Below, piece by piece: positions 1 to 7,477 of a stretch of 31,393 nucleotides of DNA. The notes under the pieces are model-generated. The model was given only the letters and a program-made list of their open reading frames with translations. It ran no database searches and was not told the origin of the DNA. Position numbers and translations under genes: made by a program. The stretch comes from JAEZHK01 sp040768845 (GTDB lineage Bacteria > Bacillota > Clostridia > Christensenellales > Aristaeellaceae). Position 1 is the first letter of the stretch. The number at the start of each line of letters is the position of its first letter. Where the stretch lies: the NCBI GenBank assembly GCA_040768845.1, contig JAXGME010000014.1, positions 1 through 31,393 of the forward strand. The letters run 5' to 3'.

Positions 1-1
1 T

Positions 2-163
2 ACAGTGACATGGGAAGCCTATGACGCTGTTTACGATACGCTAAAACGAATAACTGAAGGTCGAATCGATTGGCCAATTGAAGCCTTACAGGCGGCAGGA
101 GACGCCTTTGATAAGCTTGCTCTTTTCGCCTATGCAAAAGATGATCCGTCGGAGGTGAGATAA
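2..163 (+). CDS. C-terminal end of an unrecognised protein (partial, 5' end outside window)
   Basis: An open frame runs from the window edge to TAA at 161-163 and gives 53 residues, ending AYAKDDPSEVR. I recognise no family. It is visibly more AT-rich than the chromosomal genes downstream. Its last codons overlap the ribosome-binding site (GGAGGTGAG, 151-159) of the integrase that follows, so the two genes are probably co-transcribed and both belong to the integrated element. It could be a small accessory or regulatory ORF of that element; nothing in the visible part shows a function. Confidence 0.5.
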   Translation, partial: TVTWEAYDAVYDTLKRITEGRIDWPIEALQAAGDAFDKLALFAYAKDDPSEVR

Positions 164-168
164 AGATT

Positions 169-1359
169 ATGTCAATCCAGAAGATTCAGAATAAGAATGG
201 CATATCCTTCCGGCTCTTTATCAGTGCGGGCCGGACGCTGGAAGGCAAGCAGATAAGACATACAGCCACCTATGCCCCCGATCCCGGTATGACGGAAAAG
301 CAAGCATGGAAAGAGGCGCGGCGGCTGGAGGCCGATCTGGAAAAGCGCATCAAGGAAGGCTTCGCCCCGGACGCCCGGCTCAACTTTAACGGCTTCGCAG
401 AAGCGCTGATTGACAAAAAGGAGCGGGACGGCGAAATCAAACCGAACACGGTGCTTCTGTATCGCCGGTTCAACGAGGACTTGAAGGGCGAAATCGGCCA
501 CTTGCCGCTTGACAAGATCAACACGCCCCGGCTAAAGGCGGTCATGGAATGGCTGGACAGCAATGGTCGGAACCACAAGACAGGCGGCAAACTCTCCCCA
601 AAGACCCAGCGCGAATACTACCGCTTTATCTCGGTGGTCATGTCTGCGGCGGAGGAAGATGCCCGCATTCATGTGAACCCCTGCAAGCGCGTAAAAGCCC
701 CAAAGCTAAAGCCCCACGCCGTGTCCATCCTCCAGCCGGAGGACGTTTCAAAGCTGCTTGCTGCCCTTGACAAGGAATCCTTGAAGTGGCGGACGCTCAT
801 TCATGTGCTGCTTGCCTCCGGCGCGCGCAAAGGAGAAATAGGCGGCTTGAAATGGGATCGCGTTGACTTCGACAACTCGCAGATTGAAATTTCAAATAAC
901 CTGCTCTACGATCCAAAGAACGGCATATATGAAACCACCCCCAAGACGGACGGTTCTAACCGCTTCGTGAAGCTCCCGGCACAGACAATGGCGCTGCTCA
1001 AGGAATGGCAGACGTATTGCAAGCAACTCCGGCTCATGAACGGTGACAGATGGCAGGATACCGGCTTTGTGTTCATCCAGGACGATGGACGGCCCATGCA
1101 TCCCGACAGCGTTTCAAAATGGCTGGTTCCTTTTTGCGAAAAGAACGGCATACCAAAGGTGACGGCCCATGCGCTCCGTCATACCGCCGCTTCGATCCTG
1201 ATTGACAGCGGCGCGTCCATCGTCGCGGTAAGTAAGCGCCTCGGCCACTCGCAGACTTCCACGACGGTCAACACCTACGCTCACCAAATCCGCAAGGCGG
1301 ACGAGGCCGCGGCGGACAGCCTGGCCGACGTGATTTACAAGCCAAAGACAGCGAAATGA
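169..1359 (+). CDS. int: Tyrosine recombinase (phage/ICE-type integrase)
   Basis: This 396-residue protein is a site-specific tyrosine recombinase that would integrate and excise a mobile element at an attachment site. The N-terminal ~65 residues look like an arm-type DNA-binding domain, residues ~70-175 are the SAM-like core-binding domain, and ~185-390 the catalytic domain. The catalytic set is visible: R220 (in SGARKGE), K259 (TPKT), H334 and R337 (AHALRH), H360 (LGHS) and nucleophile Y370 (NTYAH). The length is typical for Tn916/phage-type integrases. The start is ATG 169, nine bases after GGAGGTGAG. The gene ends about 100 bp from the 3' end of tRNA-Arg, the usual position of an integrase next to its attachment site. 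The cognate element extends left, outside the window. Confidence 0.95.
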   Translation: MSIQKIQNKNGISFRLFISAGRTLEGKQIRHTATYAPDPGMTEKQAWKEARRLEADLEKRIKEGFAPDARLNFNGFAEALIDKKERDGEIKPNTVLLYRRFNEDLKGEIGHLPLDKINTPRLKAVMEWLDSNGRNHKTGGKLSPKTQREYYRFISVVMSAAEEDARIHVNPCKRVKAPKLKPHAVSILQPEDVSKLLAALDKESLKWRTLIHVLLASGARKGEIGGLKWDRVDFDNSQIEISNNLLYDPKNGIYETTPKTDGSNRFVKLPAQTMALLKEWQTYCKQLRLMNGDRWQDTGFVFIQDDGRPMHPDSVSKWLVPFCEKNGIPKVTAHALRHTAASILIDSGASIVAVSKRLGHSQTSTTVNTYAHQIRKADEAAADSLADVIYKPKTAK

Positions 1360-1366
1360 GAGGGTC

Positions 1367-1388
1367 GTGCACGAAATGTGCACGAAAT
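1367..1388. repeat. Tandem 11-bp direct repeat, possible integrase arm-binding sites
   Basis: GTGCACGAAAT occurs twice back to back (1367-1377 and 1378-1388), between the integrase stop codon and the tRNA-Arg attachment region. Short direct repeats at element ends are typical arm-type sites for tyrosine recombinases with an N-terminal arm-binding domain. The role is inferred from position only. Confidence 0.4.
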
Positions 1389-1414
1389 CCCAAAATGACC
1401 GCTTCAAACGAGCA

Positions 1415-1456
1415 AAGAAAAACCCCTGAAAACTCAATGTTTTCAGGGGTTTCTTT
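1415..1456. terminator. Bidirectional intrinsic terminator between int and tRNA-Arg
   Basis: An 11-bp perfect stem, ACCCCTGAAAA (1422-1432) with TTTTCAGGGGT (1440-1450), is flanked by A-rich sequence on the left and T-rich sequence on the right. It can end transcripts in both directions: the integrase from the left and tRNA-Arg from the right. In the minus direction the stem is followed by the better U-run. Confidence 0.8.
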
Positions 1457-1457
1457 G

Positions 1458-1534
1458 TGGCGTGCCCGGAGGGATTCGAACCCACGACCTTTTGGTTCGT
1501 AGCCAAACACTCTATCCGGCTGAGCTACGGGCAC
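1458..1534 (-). tRNA. tRNA-Arg (anticodon ACG)
   Basis: On the minus strand a complete cloverleaf can be folded: acceptor GTGCCCG/CGGGCAC, D arm GCTC...GAGT, anticodon stem TTTGG/CCAAA with loop CTACGAA (anticodon ACG, read as ICG), T loop TTCGAAT, discriminator G and an encoded CCA. The T stem GTGGG/CCCTC has one U-U mismatch. The gene is the probable integration target of the element at 1-1457: the 3' half lies on the element side, so the element may have supplied it. A consensus promoter lies just upstream (1557-1585). Confidence 0.95.
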
Positions 1535-1556
1535 ACGTTTTCAATGACGCTTGACT

Positions 1557-1585
1557 ATTATAGCGCCATCGGGCGGGTTTGTCAA
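1557..1585 (-). promoter_or_regulatory. Sigma-A-type promoter of tRNA-Arg
   Basis: Read on the minus strand, TTGACA (1580-1585) is followed after exactly 17 bases by TATAAT (1557-1562), a perfect consensus promoter 22 bp before the tRNA 5' end. Such strength fits a stable-RNA gene. Confidence 0.85.
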
Positions 1586-1650
1586 TGAAAACCTGGGGGA
1601 AAAGCGCGCGGGCCGGGTTAATTTTCGCGTCTTCCGGCGCGGCACGGCCG

Positions 1651-2235
1651 TCACAGCACCCCCCGCACGCGGCCGCGGCGGGTGCCCTCCAGCAGGCACA
1701 GGTAGGTGGCGGCGGTGTCAAAGCGCGCGTCGTGCAGCGCGCCGCCACCGCCAAACCACTCGGATGCCCTTTCCGCGACGAAGTCCTCCGAAAGCTCAAA
1801 AAACTGGACAAGCTCGGTCAGCTTGGGCGGCTTGGGCCGGCCGATGTTGACCTTGCGGGCCAGGTTCATGTCGGAGGTGAAGTAGTTCATCGTGCAGAAG
1901 ACGGGCTTCTTGGGCAGCGCGAGGCCGCAGCGCTCCATCTCCACCCGCAGGTACTTTTCGTCCGCGGACACGTTGTGGCCCACCCACATCTTCGCGGCGG
2001 AGAAATCGTCCAACACGTCTGGAGCGACATCCTCAAAGCGCAGCCCGCCGGAGAGCTCGCGCAGCTTTTCCAGCGTGAAGCCGTGCACCTCCAGCGCGCC
2101 CTCGCTCATGTCGTCCACCTCAAAAAAGAGGTTCTTGCCCGCCACGCACCCCGCCTCCGCAATGAGGTAGGACAGCTGGCAGATCTGCCCGGGGACGAGA
2201 TCCGTGGCCTCGGTGTCAAAGACGATCACGCTCAC
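1651..2235 (-). CDS. DEDDh-family 3'-5' exonuclease (DnaQ/epsilon-like)
   Basis: This 194-residue protein has the DnaQ-like RNase H fold motifs: Exo I VFDTEATD (D7, E9), Exo II GHNVSADEKYL (D92) and Exo III HDARFD (H168, D173), so all DEDDh metal and general-base residues are present. It should remove nucleotides from 3' ends of DNA or RNA. It has no polymerase, PHP or GIY-YIG domain, so it is a stand-alone exonuclease rather than a PolC part. The start is GTG at 2235; the longer open frame upstream is only read-through into the preceding gene. The GTG overlaps the upstream TGA stop (GTGA, 2232-2235), implying translational coupling with the PatB-like gene. The substrate is unknown. Confidence 0.85.
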   Translation of the reverse strand: MSVIVFDTEATDLVPGQICQLSYLIAEAGCVAGKNLFFEVDDMSEGALEVHGFTLEKLRELSGGLRFEDVAPDVLDDFSAAKMWVGHNVSADEKYLRVEMERCGLALPKKPVFCTMNYFTSDMNLARKVNIGRPKPPKLTELVQFFELSEDFVAERASEWFGGGGALHDARFDTAATYLCLLEGTRRGRVRGVL

Positions 2236-3410
2236 AGGGCCTTCACCGCTTTCCCGATGCGCGAGAGCGCCTCCTCCACCCGCGCCCGGGGCGCGGCCAG
2301 GTTCATGCGCATGAAGCCCGCGCCCTCCTCGCCGAAGTGGGTGCCGGAGGACAGGCCCACCCCCGCGCGGTCGATGAAAAACCGCTCCAGGGCCTGCTGG
2401 TCCATACCCAGCGCGCGGCAGTCCAGCCACATGAGGTAGGTGCCTTCCATGGGGCAGGGGCGAATCTGCGGCGCGTCGGCCGCGAAAAACGCCTCCGCCA
2501 GGCGCCGGTTTTCATCAAGATAGCCGACGAGCGCATCCAGCCAGGGCGCGCCCGCGCGGTGGGCCGCCGTCTGCGCCACCGCACCGAAGATGTTGGGGGT
2601 GTCCGCGCCCATCGTCCGCATCGCGTCGCGGACGCGGCCGCGCAGCGCCTCGTCGCGGATGATGATGGCCGAGGAGCGCAGCCCCGCCAGGTTGAATGTC
2701 TTGGTGGCGGAGACCAGGAGAATGGTCTTCTCCGCGCCGCGCAGGGTCATGGTGGCGGTGTGCCTGTGGCCCGGCAGCGCAAAATCCGCGTGGATCTCGT
2801 CGGCGATGAGCGTGGCGCCGTAGCGGCCGACCAGCGCGATCAGCGCCGAAAGCTCGTCCCGCGTCCACACGCGGCCCACCGGGTTGTGGGGGCTGCAAAG
2901 GATCATGGCCTTCGCGCCCTCCTCCAGGCGGCGGCGGACGCCTTCGAGGTCCATTCTCCAGCCCTCGGCAGTCTCGATCAGCGGGCTTTTCATCACCGCG
3001 CAGCCGGCGCGGTCGGCCATTTTGAAAAAGGGCTGATACACCGGCGGCTGGACGATGACGCCGTCGCCGGGCTCCGTGACCGCCCGCAGCGCGAACAGGA
3101 TCGAATCCACCACGCCGGGGCTGAAAATCGCCCACTCGGGCCGCATTTCGAGGCCGTGGCGCGCGCGCATCCATTCCGTCAGCGCCTCCGTCATGGGCGC
3201 GTCGTAGTCGGTGTAACCGTAAGCGCCGTGGGCGGCGCGCGAAGCGATCGCCTCCCGCACGCAGGGCGGCGACGCGAAGTCCATGTCCGCCACCCACATG
3301 GGGATGACGTCCTCCCGACCGAAGATCCGCTGGTTGAAATCCCACTTTTCGCAATAGGTGCCGCGGCGGTCGATGCCGCGGTCAAACTCGTCCCAATAGG
3401 CGCGATCCAT
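2232..3410 (-). CDS. PatB/MalY-family PLP-dependent aminotransferase / C-S lyase
   Basis: This 392-residue fold-type I PLP enzyme carries the PatB/MalY hallmark MWVADMDF (~38-45), the SPHNPVGRVW segment and the PLP lysine in SATKTFNLAG (K237). Family members cleave C-S bonds (cystathionine or cysteine beta-lyase) and some act as aminotransferases; the substrate cannot be told from the sequence. I chose ATG 3410 because GGGAG lies 8 bases upstream and homologues begin near this YWDEFDRG segment. An in-frame ATG at 3446 lacks a ribosome site and overlaps a promoter-like TACAAT. The GTGA overlap with the exonuclease downstream suggests a two-gene operon. Confidence 0.88.
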   Translation of the reverse strand: MDRAYWDEFDRGIDRRGTYCEKWDFNQRIFGREDVIPMWVADMDFASPPCVREAIASRAAHGAYGYTDYDAPMTEALTEWMRARHGLEMRPEWAIFSPGVVDSILFALRAVTEPGDGVIVQPPVYQPFFKMADRAGCAVMKSPLIETAEGWRMDLEGVRRRLEEGAKAMILCSPHNPVGRVWTRDELSALIALVGRYGATLIADEIHADFALPGHRHTATMTLRGAEKTILLVSATKTFNLAGLRSSAIIIRDEALRGRVRDAMRTMGADTPNIFGAVAQTAAHRAGAPWLDALVGYLDENRRLAEAFFAADAPQIRPCPMEGTYLMWLDCRALGMDQQALERFFIDRAGVGLSSGTHFGEEGAGFMRMNLAAPRARVEEALSRIGKAVKAL

Positions 3411-3536
3411 GTCATCCGCTCCCGGCAACAAAAATATCTCTATCATTGTAGCACCGCTTTTCCGAAAAGAAAAGCCGCGGCGGCGGCGCGTAACAAAATC
3501 TTACGGTTAAATCGCCTCGGCGCATCCGCCAGCGGC

Positions 3537-3565
3537 TTGACACTTTCACGCATTGCAAGTAAAAT
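3537..3565 (+). promoter_or_regulatory. Sigma-A-type promoter of rny
   Basis: TTGACA (3537-3542), a 17-base spacer and TAAAAT (3560-3565) form a near-consensus promoter. Transcription would start near 3572, giving an untranslated leader of about 80 bases before the TTG start of rny. Confidence 0.8.
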
Positions 3566-3600
3566 AGTTCTGATAGTCAAGTCTTTTGGCTGGATTTATC

Positions 3601-3618
3601 CCGGCGCGTCCGCGCCGG
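3601..3618 (+). promoter_or_regulatory. GC hairpin in the rny 5' leader
   Basis: CCGGCGCG and CGCGCCGG form a perfect 8-bp stem with a 2-base spacer in the predicted rny leader. A run of Ts follows only after a gap (TTCCGTTAGTTTTT), so it is a weak terminator candidate. It might be a leader stability or attenuation element; function is inferred only. Confidence 0.4.
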
Positions 3619-3653
3619 TTCCGTTAGTTTTTCAGGAAGGGGGACAACTTTCA

Positions 3654-5198
3654 TTGAGCACGACAATCATCGCGATCATCACCGCGCTGATTGCGTTGGC
3701 CGCAGGCCTTGTAGCCGGTTTTCTCTACAGACAGAACGTAACCGAAAAGAAGATCGGGCGAACCGAATCGTTCGCCAAGAACCTGCTGGACGACGCCACG
3801 CGAAAGGCCGAGGAGAAAAAGAAGGAGACCATTCTCGAAGCCAAGGAAGAGATCATCAAGCTTAAGAACGAACTGGACAAGGAAGTGCGCGACCGCCGCA
3901 GCGAAGTGACGCGGCTGGAGCGCCGGGTGGCCCAGCGCGAGGAAACGCTGGACAAGAAGCTGGATAACCTGGAAAATCGCGAGGAGAACCTGAACCAGAA
4001 GTACCGCGAGGCCGAACGGCTGGAGACCGAGGCCCAGGCGCTGCACGCGAAGCAGCAGGAGGAGCTTGAGCGCGTTTCCAATATGACCCTCGAGGAAGCC
4101 CGCGACCAGCTGATGGACCGCATCCGCAAGGATGCCTACCACGACGCCGCCGTCATGGTGCGCGAAATCGAGGGCAAGGCCAAGGAAGAAGCCGACAAGA
4201 AGGCCCGCAACCTCATCGCCCTCGCCATCCAGAAATGCGCCGCCGACCACGTGGCCGAAACCACCGTTTCCGTGGTGGCGCTGCCCAACGACGACATGAA
4301 GGGCCGCATCATCGGCCGTGAGGGCCGCAACATCCGCGCCCTTGAAACCGCCACCGGCGTGGACCTCATCATCGACGACACCCCCGAGGCGGTCATCATT
4401 TCCGGCTTTGACCCGGTGCGCCGCGAGGTGGCCCGCATGACGCTGGAGCGCCTCATCACCGATGGCCGCATCCACCCCGCCCGCATCGAGGAAATCGTGG
4501 AGAAGTCCCGCCGCGAGGTGGAAAACCAGATCCGCGAGGCCGGCGAGCAGGCCGTGTTTGAAACCAACCTGCACTCCATCCATCCGGAGCTGGTGAAGCT
4601 GCTGGGCCGCATGAAGTACCGCACCAGCTACGGCCAGAACGTGCTCAAGCACTCCATCGAGGTCAGCCACCTGGCGGGCGTCATGGCGGCGGAGCTGGGC
4701 GCGGACGCGCAGCTGGCCAAGCGCGCCGGCCTTCTGCACGACATCGGCAAGGCCATCGACCACGAGGTCGAGGGCACCCACGTCTCCATCGGCGTGGACC
4801 TGGCCAAGAAGTTCAACGAATCCGCGGCGGTCGTCAACGCCATCGCCGCCCACCACAACGACGTCGAGCCCCAGACGGTCGAAGCCGTGCTGGTGCAGGC
4901 CGCGGACGCCATTTCGGCCGCCCGGCCCGGCGCGCGCCGCGAGTCGCTGGAGAATTACATCAAGCGCCTCGAAAAGCTGGAGGAGATCTCCAATTCCTTC
5001 GAAGGCGTCGAAAAGAGCTACGCCATCCAGTCGGGCCGCGAGGTCCGCATCATCGTCAAGCCCGAGGACGTCAACGACGCCGGCACGCTGATCCTGGCCA
5101 AGGAAATCGTCAAGCGCATCGAGCGCGAAATGGAATACCCCGGCCAGATCAAGGTGAACGTGATCCGCGAAACCCGCGCCGTGGACTTCGCGAAGTAG
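3654..5198 (+). CDS. rny: Ribonuclease Y
   Basis: This 514-residue membrane-anchored endoribonuclease initiates mRNA decay in Bacillota. One N-terminal membrane helix (~3-24) is followed by a long charged coiled coil (~30-190), a KH RNA-binding domain with GRIIGREGRNIRALE (from ~216) and an HD hydrolase domain with LLHDIGK (H362, D363), then the conserved C-terminal region. B. subtilis RNase Y is about 520 residues, so this is complete. The start is TTG 3654, ten bases after AGGAAGGGGG (3634-3643); the open frame continues far upstream but the promoter at 3537-3565 excludes that. An intrinsic terminator (5238-5262) follows, so rny is probably monocistronic. Confidence 0.96.
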   Translation: MSTTIIAIITALIALAAGLVAGFLYRQNVTEKKIGRTESFAKNLLDDATRKAEEKKKETILEAKEEIIKLKNELDKEVRDRRSEVTRLERRVAQREETLDKKLDNLENREENLNQKYREAERLETEAQALHAKQQEELERVSNMTLEEARDQLMDRIRKDAYHDAAVMVREIEGKAKEEADKKARNLIALAIQKCAADHVAETTVSVVALPNDDMKGRIIGREGRNIRALETATGVDLIIDDTPEAVIISGFDPVRREVARMTLERLITDGRIHPARIEEIVEKSRREVENQIREAGEQAVFETNLHSIHPELVKLLGRMKYRTSYGQNVLKHSIEVSHLAGVMAAELGADAQLAKRAGLLHDIGKAIDHEVEGTHVSIGVDLAKKFNESAAVVNAIAAHHNDVEPQTVEAVLVQAADAISAARPGARRESLENYIKRLEKLEEISNSFEGVEKSYAIQSGREVRIIVKPEDVNDAGTLILAKEIVKRIEREMEYPGQIKVNVIRETRAVDFAK

Positions 5199-5237
5199 GC
5201 CGGAACGAACCCATCCCCCAAGGGGCCAAGGCTGAAA

Positions 5238-5262
5238 CGCCCGCGCGTGCGCGGGCGTTTTT
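5238..5262 (+). terminator. Intrinsic terminator after rny
   Basis: The stem CGCCCGCGC (5238-5246) / GCGCGGGCG (5249-5257) is followed by TTTTT. It lies 40 bp beyond the rny stop codon and is the first member of the hairpin block in this gap. Confidence 0.85.
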
Positions 5263-5490
5263 AAAGTATCAAAAAACCCTGCGAGGTTTTTTTGATGCGG
5301 AGGAGGAGGCCTGCGCACACCTGAAATGCTCACGCATTTCCGGGCGGTGTGCTGACGTATGGTGCTGCTTCTCCCCCCAGTGTGCGCACTGGGGGGAGAA
5401 ACCGTTCCCGACGTACGTGCCGCCGGGAACGATTGAAGTCTGCCGAGGACTTTGTGGATGGTCTGAACGCCTGCGCGGGCGTTTTCGTTT
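5263..5490. repeat. Structured intergenic block of consecutive hairpins, possible palindromic repeat element or RNA
   Basis: No credible gene fits this stretch. It holds six further inverted repeats after the rny terminator: 5268-5278/5285-5296 (A/T-rich, terminator-like both ways), a nested stem 5315-5329/5334-5352, a perfect 14-bp stem 5369-5382/5387-5400, CGTTCCCG 5403-5410/5424-5431, AAGTC 5436-5440/5448-5452 and AACGCC 5466-5471/5478-5483. The 14-mer TGCGCGGGCGTTTT occurs at both edges (5248-5261 and 5472-5485), as if an element had been inserted into or duplicated the terminator. It may be a dispersed palindromic element or a structured RNA on the minus strand. Confidence 0.55.
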
Positions 5491-5514
5491 GGGCGCCGCT
5501 TTACGCAATCTGCG

Positions 5515-5543
5515 TTGCCAAGGCGGCGTCTGGGCGGTATAAT
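5515..5543 (+). promoter_or_regulatory. Promoter of parA
   Basis: TTGCCA (5515-5520), a 17-base spacer and a perfect TATAAT (5538-5543) lie 30 bp before the parA start codon. This gives parA its own promoter, separate from rny. Confidence 0.75.
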
Positions 5544-5572
5544 AAAGGAACACATATTTGGGAGGCGCGTCC

Positions 5573-6343
5573 GTGGGCAGAATCATCGCGATCACCAACC
5601 AAAAAGGCGGCGTGGGGAAGACCACCACGGCGGTCAATCTGTCCGCGTGCCTGGCGGAGGCGGGAAAGCGCACGCTGCTCATCGACGCCGACCCCCAGGG
5701 CAACGCCACCAGCGGCGTGGGCGCGGCGGGCAAGGGCGCCCATTCCATCTACGACGTGCTGATCAACGACTGCCCGGCCTCCGCCGCGGTGATCGACACC
5801 GGCTACGCGGGGCTGCGGCTCATGCCCAGCGCCATCGAGCTGGCCGGCGCGGAAATCGAACTGGTGGCCATGCCCGGCCGGGACACGCTTTTGCGGGACG
5901 CGCTCTCCGCCGTTCAGTCCGAATACGATTACATCCTGATCGACTGCCCCCCCTCCCTGGGGTTGATCACCCTCAACGCGCTGGCCGCGGCGGGCAGCGT
6001 GCTGGTGCCCATTCAATGCGAATACTACGCGCTGGAGGGCGTGGGCCAGCTGATGAACACGCTCTCGCTGGTGCGAAAGCGGCTCAACCCCGGGCTTGAG
6101 GTGCTGGGCGTGGTACTGACCATGCTGGACGGCCGCACCAACCTGGGTATTCAGGTGGTGGACGAGGTGAAAAAGCACTTCCGCAACCGGGTGTTCGCCA
6201 CCGTGGTGCCCCGGAACGTGCGCCTCAGCGAGGCGCCCAGCCACGGGCTGCCGATCCACCTGTACGATCCCCGCTGCGCCGGCGCCGAGGCCTACCGCGC
6301 GCTGGCCCAGGAGCTGATCGAGCGCGTGGAGGACCCGGACTAG
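5573..6343 (+). CDS. parA: Chromosome-partitioning ATPase ParA (Soj)
   Basis: This 256-residue P-loop ATPase of the ParA/MinD family drives or regulates segregation of the chromosome origin with ParB. The deviant Walker A KGGVGKTT is near the N-terminus, followed by LLIDADPQGN (A') and YDYILIDCPPSLG (Walker B). It has no N-terminal DNA-binding extension, so it is the chromosomal Soj type (~250 residues) rather than a P1-plasmid type. The start is GTG 5573, seven bases after GGGAGG; an upstream TTG at 5558 precedes the ribosome site and is rejected. parB follows after 251 bp. Confidence 0.95.
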   Translation: MGRIIAITNQKGGVGKTTTAVNLSACLAEAGKRTLLIDADPQGNATSGVGAAGKGAHSIYDVLINDCPASAAVIDTGYAGLRLMPSAIELAGAEIELVAMPGRDTLLRDALSAVQSEYDYILIDCPPSLGLITLNALAAAGSVLVPIQCEYYALEGVGQLMNTLSLVRKRLNPGLEVLGVVLTMLDGRTNLGIQVVDEVKKHFRNRVFATVVPRNVRLSEAPSHGLPIHLYDPRCAGAEAYRALAQELIERVEDPD

Positions 6344-6594
6344 TCGGGGAAGCGCCAGGGGGCAGGCTGTCCCCCGGAACCCATACAAGGGATAGAAAGC
6401 GCCGCGCGGTCCGCCCCGGGAGGTCGGAGGCGTCGCCGCCGATTCATTCAAGGCAGCGGGAGGGCGGCATGCGCGGCCGCAGGCTGCATTCCGATTCGCG
6501 CGCAAATTCCGCGGACCCAAGAAACGCGGAATCCGCGCTTCGCAGTGAAGGCCGCGAGGCGGACTGAACTGCCTTCATGAAGGGAGGCGATCAA
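6344..6594. other. parA-parB intergenic region with two inverted repeats
   Basis: No gene or clear promoter is visible. There is a stem ATTCCGCG/CGCGGAAT (6506-6513/6525-6532) and an inverted pair TGAAGGC/GCCTTCA (6546-6552/6571-6577), the latter ending just before the parB ribosome site, so it could affect parB translation. I found no copy of the parS palindrome here. Confidence 0.4.
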
Positions 6595-7464
6595 ATGGCC
6601 AAACCCCCAAAGCACGGCTTGGGACGCGGCCTGGAGGCTCTTCTGGGCGGAGAACAGCGCGAAGCGCGCGAGGCGCGCGACGAGGTGCTGTCCATCCGCC
6701 TTCAGGACATTGACGTCAACCGCGCCCAGCCCCGCCGCACCTTTGACGATGCGGCGCTGAGCGAACTTTCGGAATCCATCCGCTCGGTGGGCGTGGTGCA
6801 GCCGATCCTGGTCACCCGGACCGGCGCGCGCTATTCCATCATCGCGGGGGAGCGCCGCTTCCGCGCGGCGCGGCTGGCGGGCCTCGCGGAGATCCCCGCC
6901 ATCGTGCGGGACTACGACGCCACCCGGCGCCTGGAAATCGCGCTGATCGAAAACCTGCAGCGCGAGGACCTGAACCCCGTCGAGGAGGCCATGGGCGTGC
7001 GCGCGCTGATCGCGGAGTGCGGCTATACCCAGGAGCAGGCCGCCTCGCGGCTGGGCAAGAGCCGTCCGGCGGTGGCCAACCTTCTCAGGCTTCTGTCGCT
7101 GCCGGAGAGCGTCCTCGACATGCTGAAGGACGGCGTTCTGACGGCGGGCCACGCCCGGGCGCTGGCGGGGCTTTCCTCCCCCGAGGCGCAGGTGCGGCTG
7201 GCGAACCTGGTGAAGGCCCAGGCGCTGAACGTGCGGCAGCTGGAGCGCATCTGCCGGCAGCAGGATTCCGCCCCGGAAAAGCCGCCGAAGCCCCGGCCCG
7301 CGGCCGAGCTGGCCCGGCTGGAGTCCATGGCGCGGGACGCCTTCGGCACCCGCGTGAAGCTGGAGGGCGACGTAAAGCGCGGCCGGCTGATCCTCAGCTA
7401 TTCCAGCTACGAGGACCTGGAGCGCATCTGGGACATTCTCGACGGCATCGTGAACAAACCATAA
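6595..7464 (+). CDS. parB: Chromosome-partitioning protein ParB (Spo0J)
   Basis: This 289-residue protein binds parS sites and spreads on DNA as a CTP-dependent clamp. The N-terminal GLGRGLEALLGG is the ParA-contacting peptide typical of chromosomal ParB. The ParB/Srx CTP-binding domain has QPRRTFD and GERRFRAARLAGL, followed by the helix-turn-helix YTQEQAASRLGKSRPAVANL and a C-terminal dimerisation segment. The start is ATG 6595, after AAGGGAGG; an in-frame ATG at 6577 lies in front of that ribosome site and is less likely. The Lrp-type gene begins 13 bp downstream, so the two are probably co-transcribed. Confidence 0.95.
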   Translation: MAKPPKHGLGRGLEALLGGEQREAREARDEVLSIRLQDIDVNRAQPRRTFDDAALSELSESIRSVGVVQPILVTRTGARYSIIAGERRFRAARLAGLAEIPAIVRDYDATRRLEIALIENLQREDLNPVEEAMGVRALIAECGYTQEQAASRLGKSRPAVANLLRLLSLPESVLDMLKDGVLTAGHARALAGLSSPEAQVRLANLVKAQALNVRQLERICRQQDSAPEKPPKPRPAAELARLESMARDAFGTRVKLEGDVKRGRLILSYSSYEDLERIWDILDGIVNKP

Positions 7465-7477
7465 GGAGTGAAACGCC

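Noticed and set aside
1367..1388. CRISPR-like repeat
   Set aside because: Only two 11-bp units with no spacers; no CRISPR array was found anywhere in the window.
2337..3653. N-terminal extension of the rny reading frame
   Set aside because: It runs antisense through the PatB-like gene and upstream of the rny promoter and ribosome site; family length fits the TTG start at 3654.
5269..5748. Minus-strand open frame across the hairpin block and the start of parA
   Set aside because: No ribosome site or family resemblance, and half of it is antisense to parA; the hairpins explain the sequence better.
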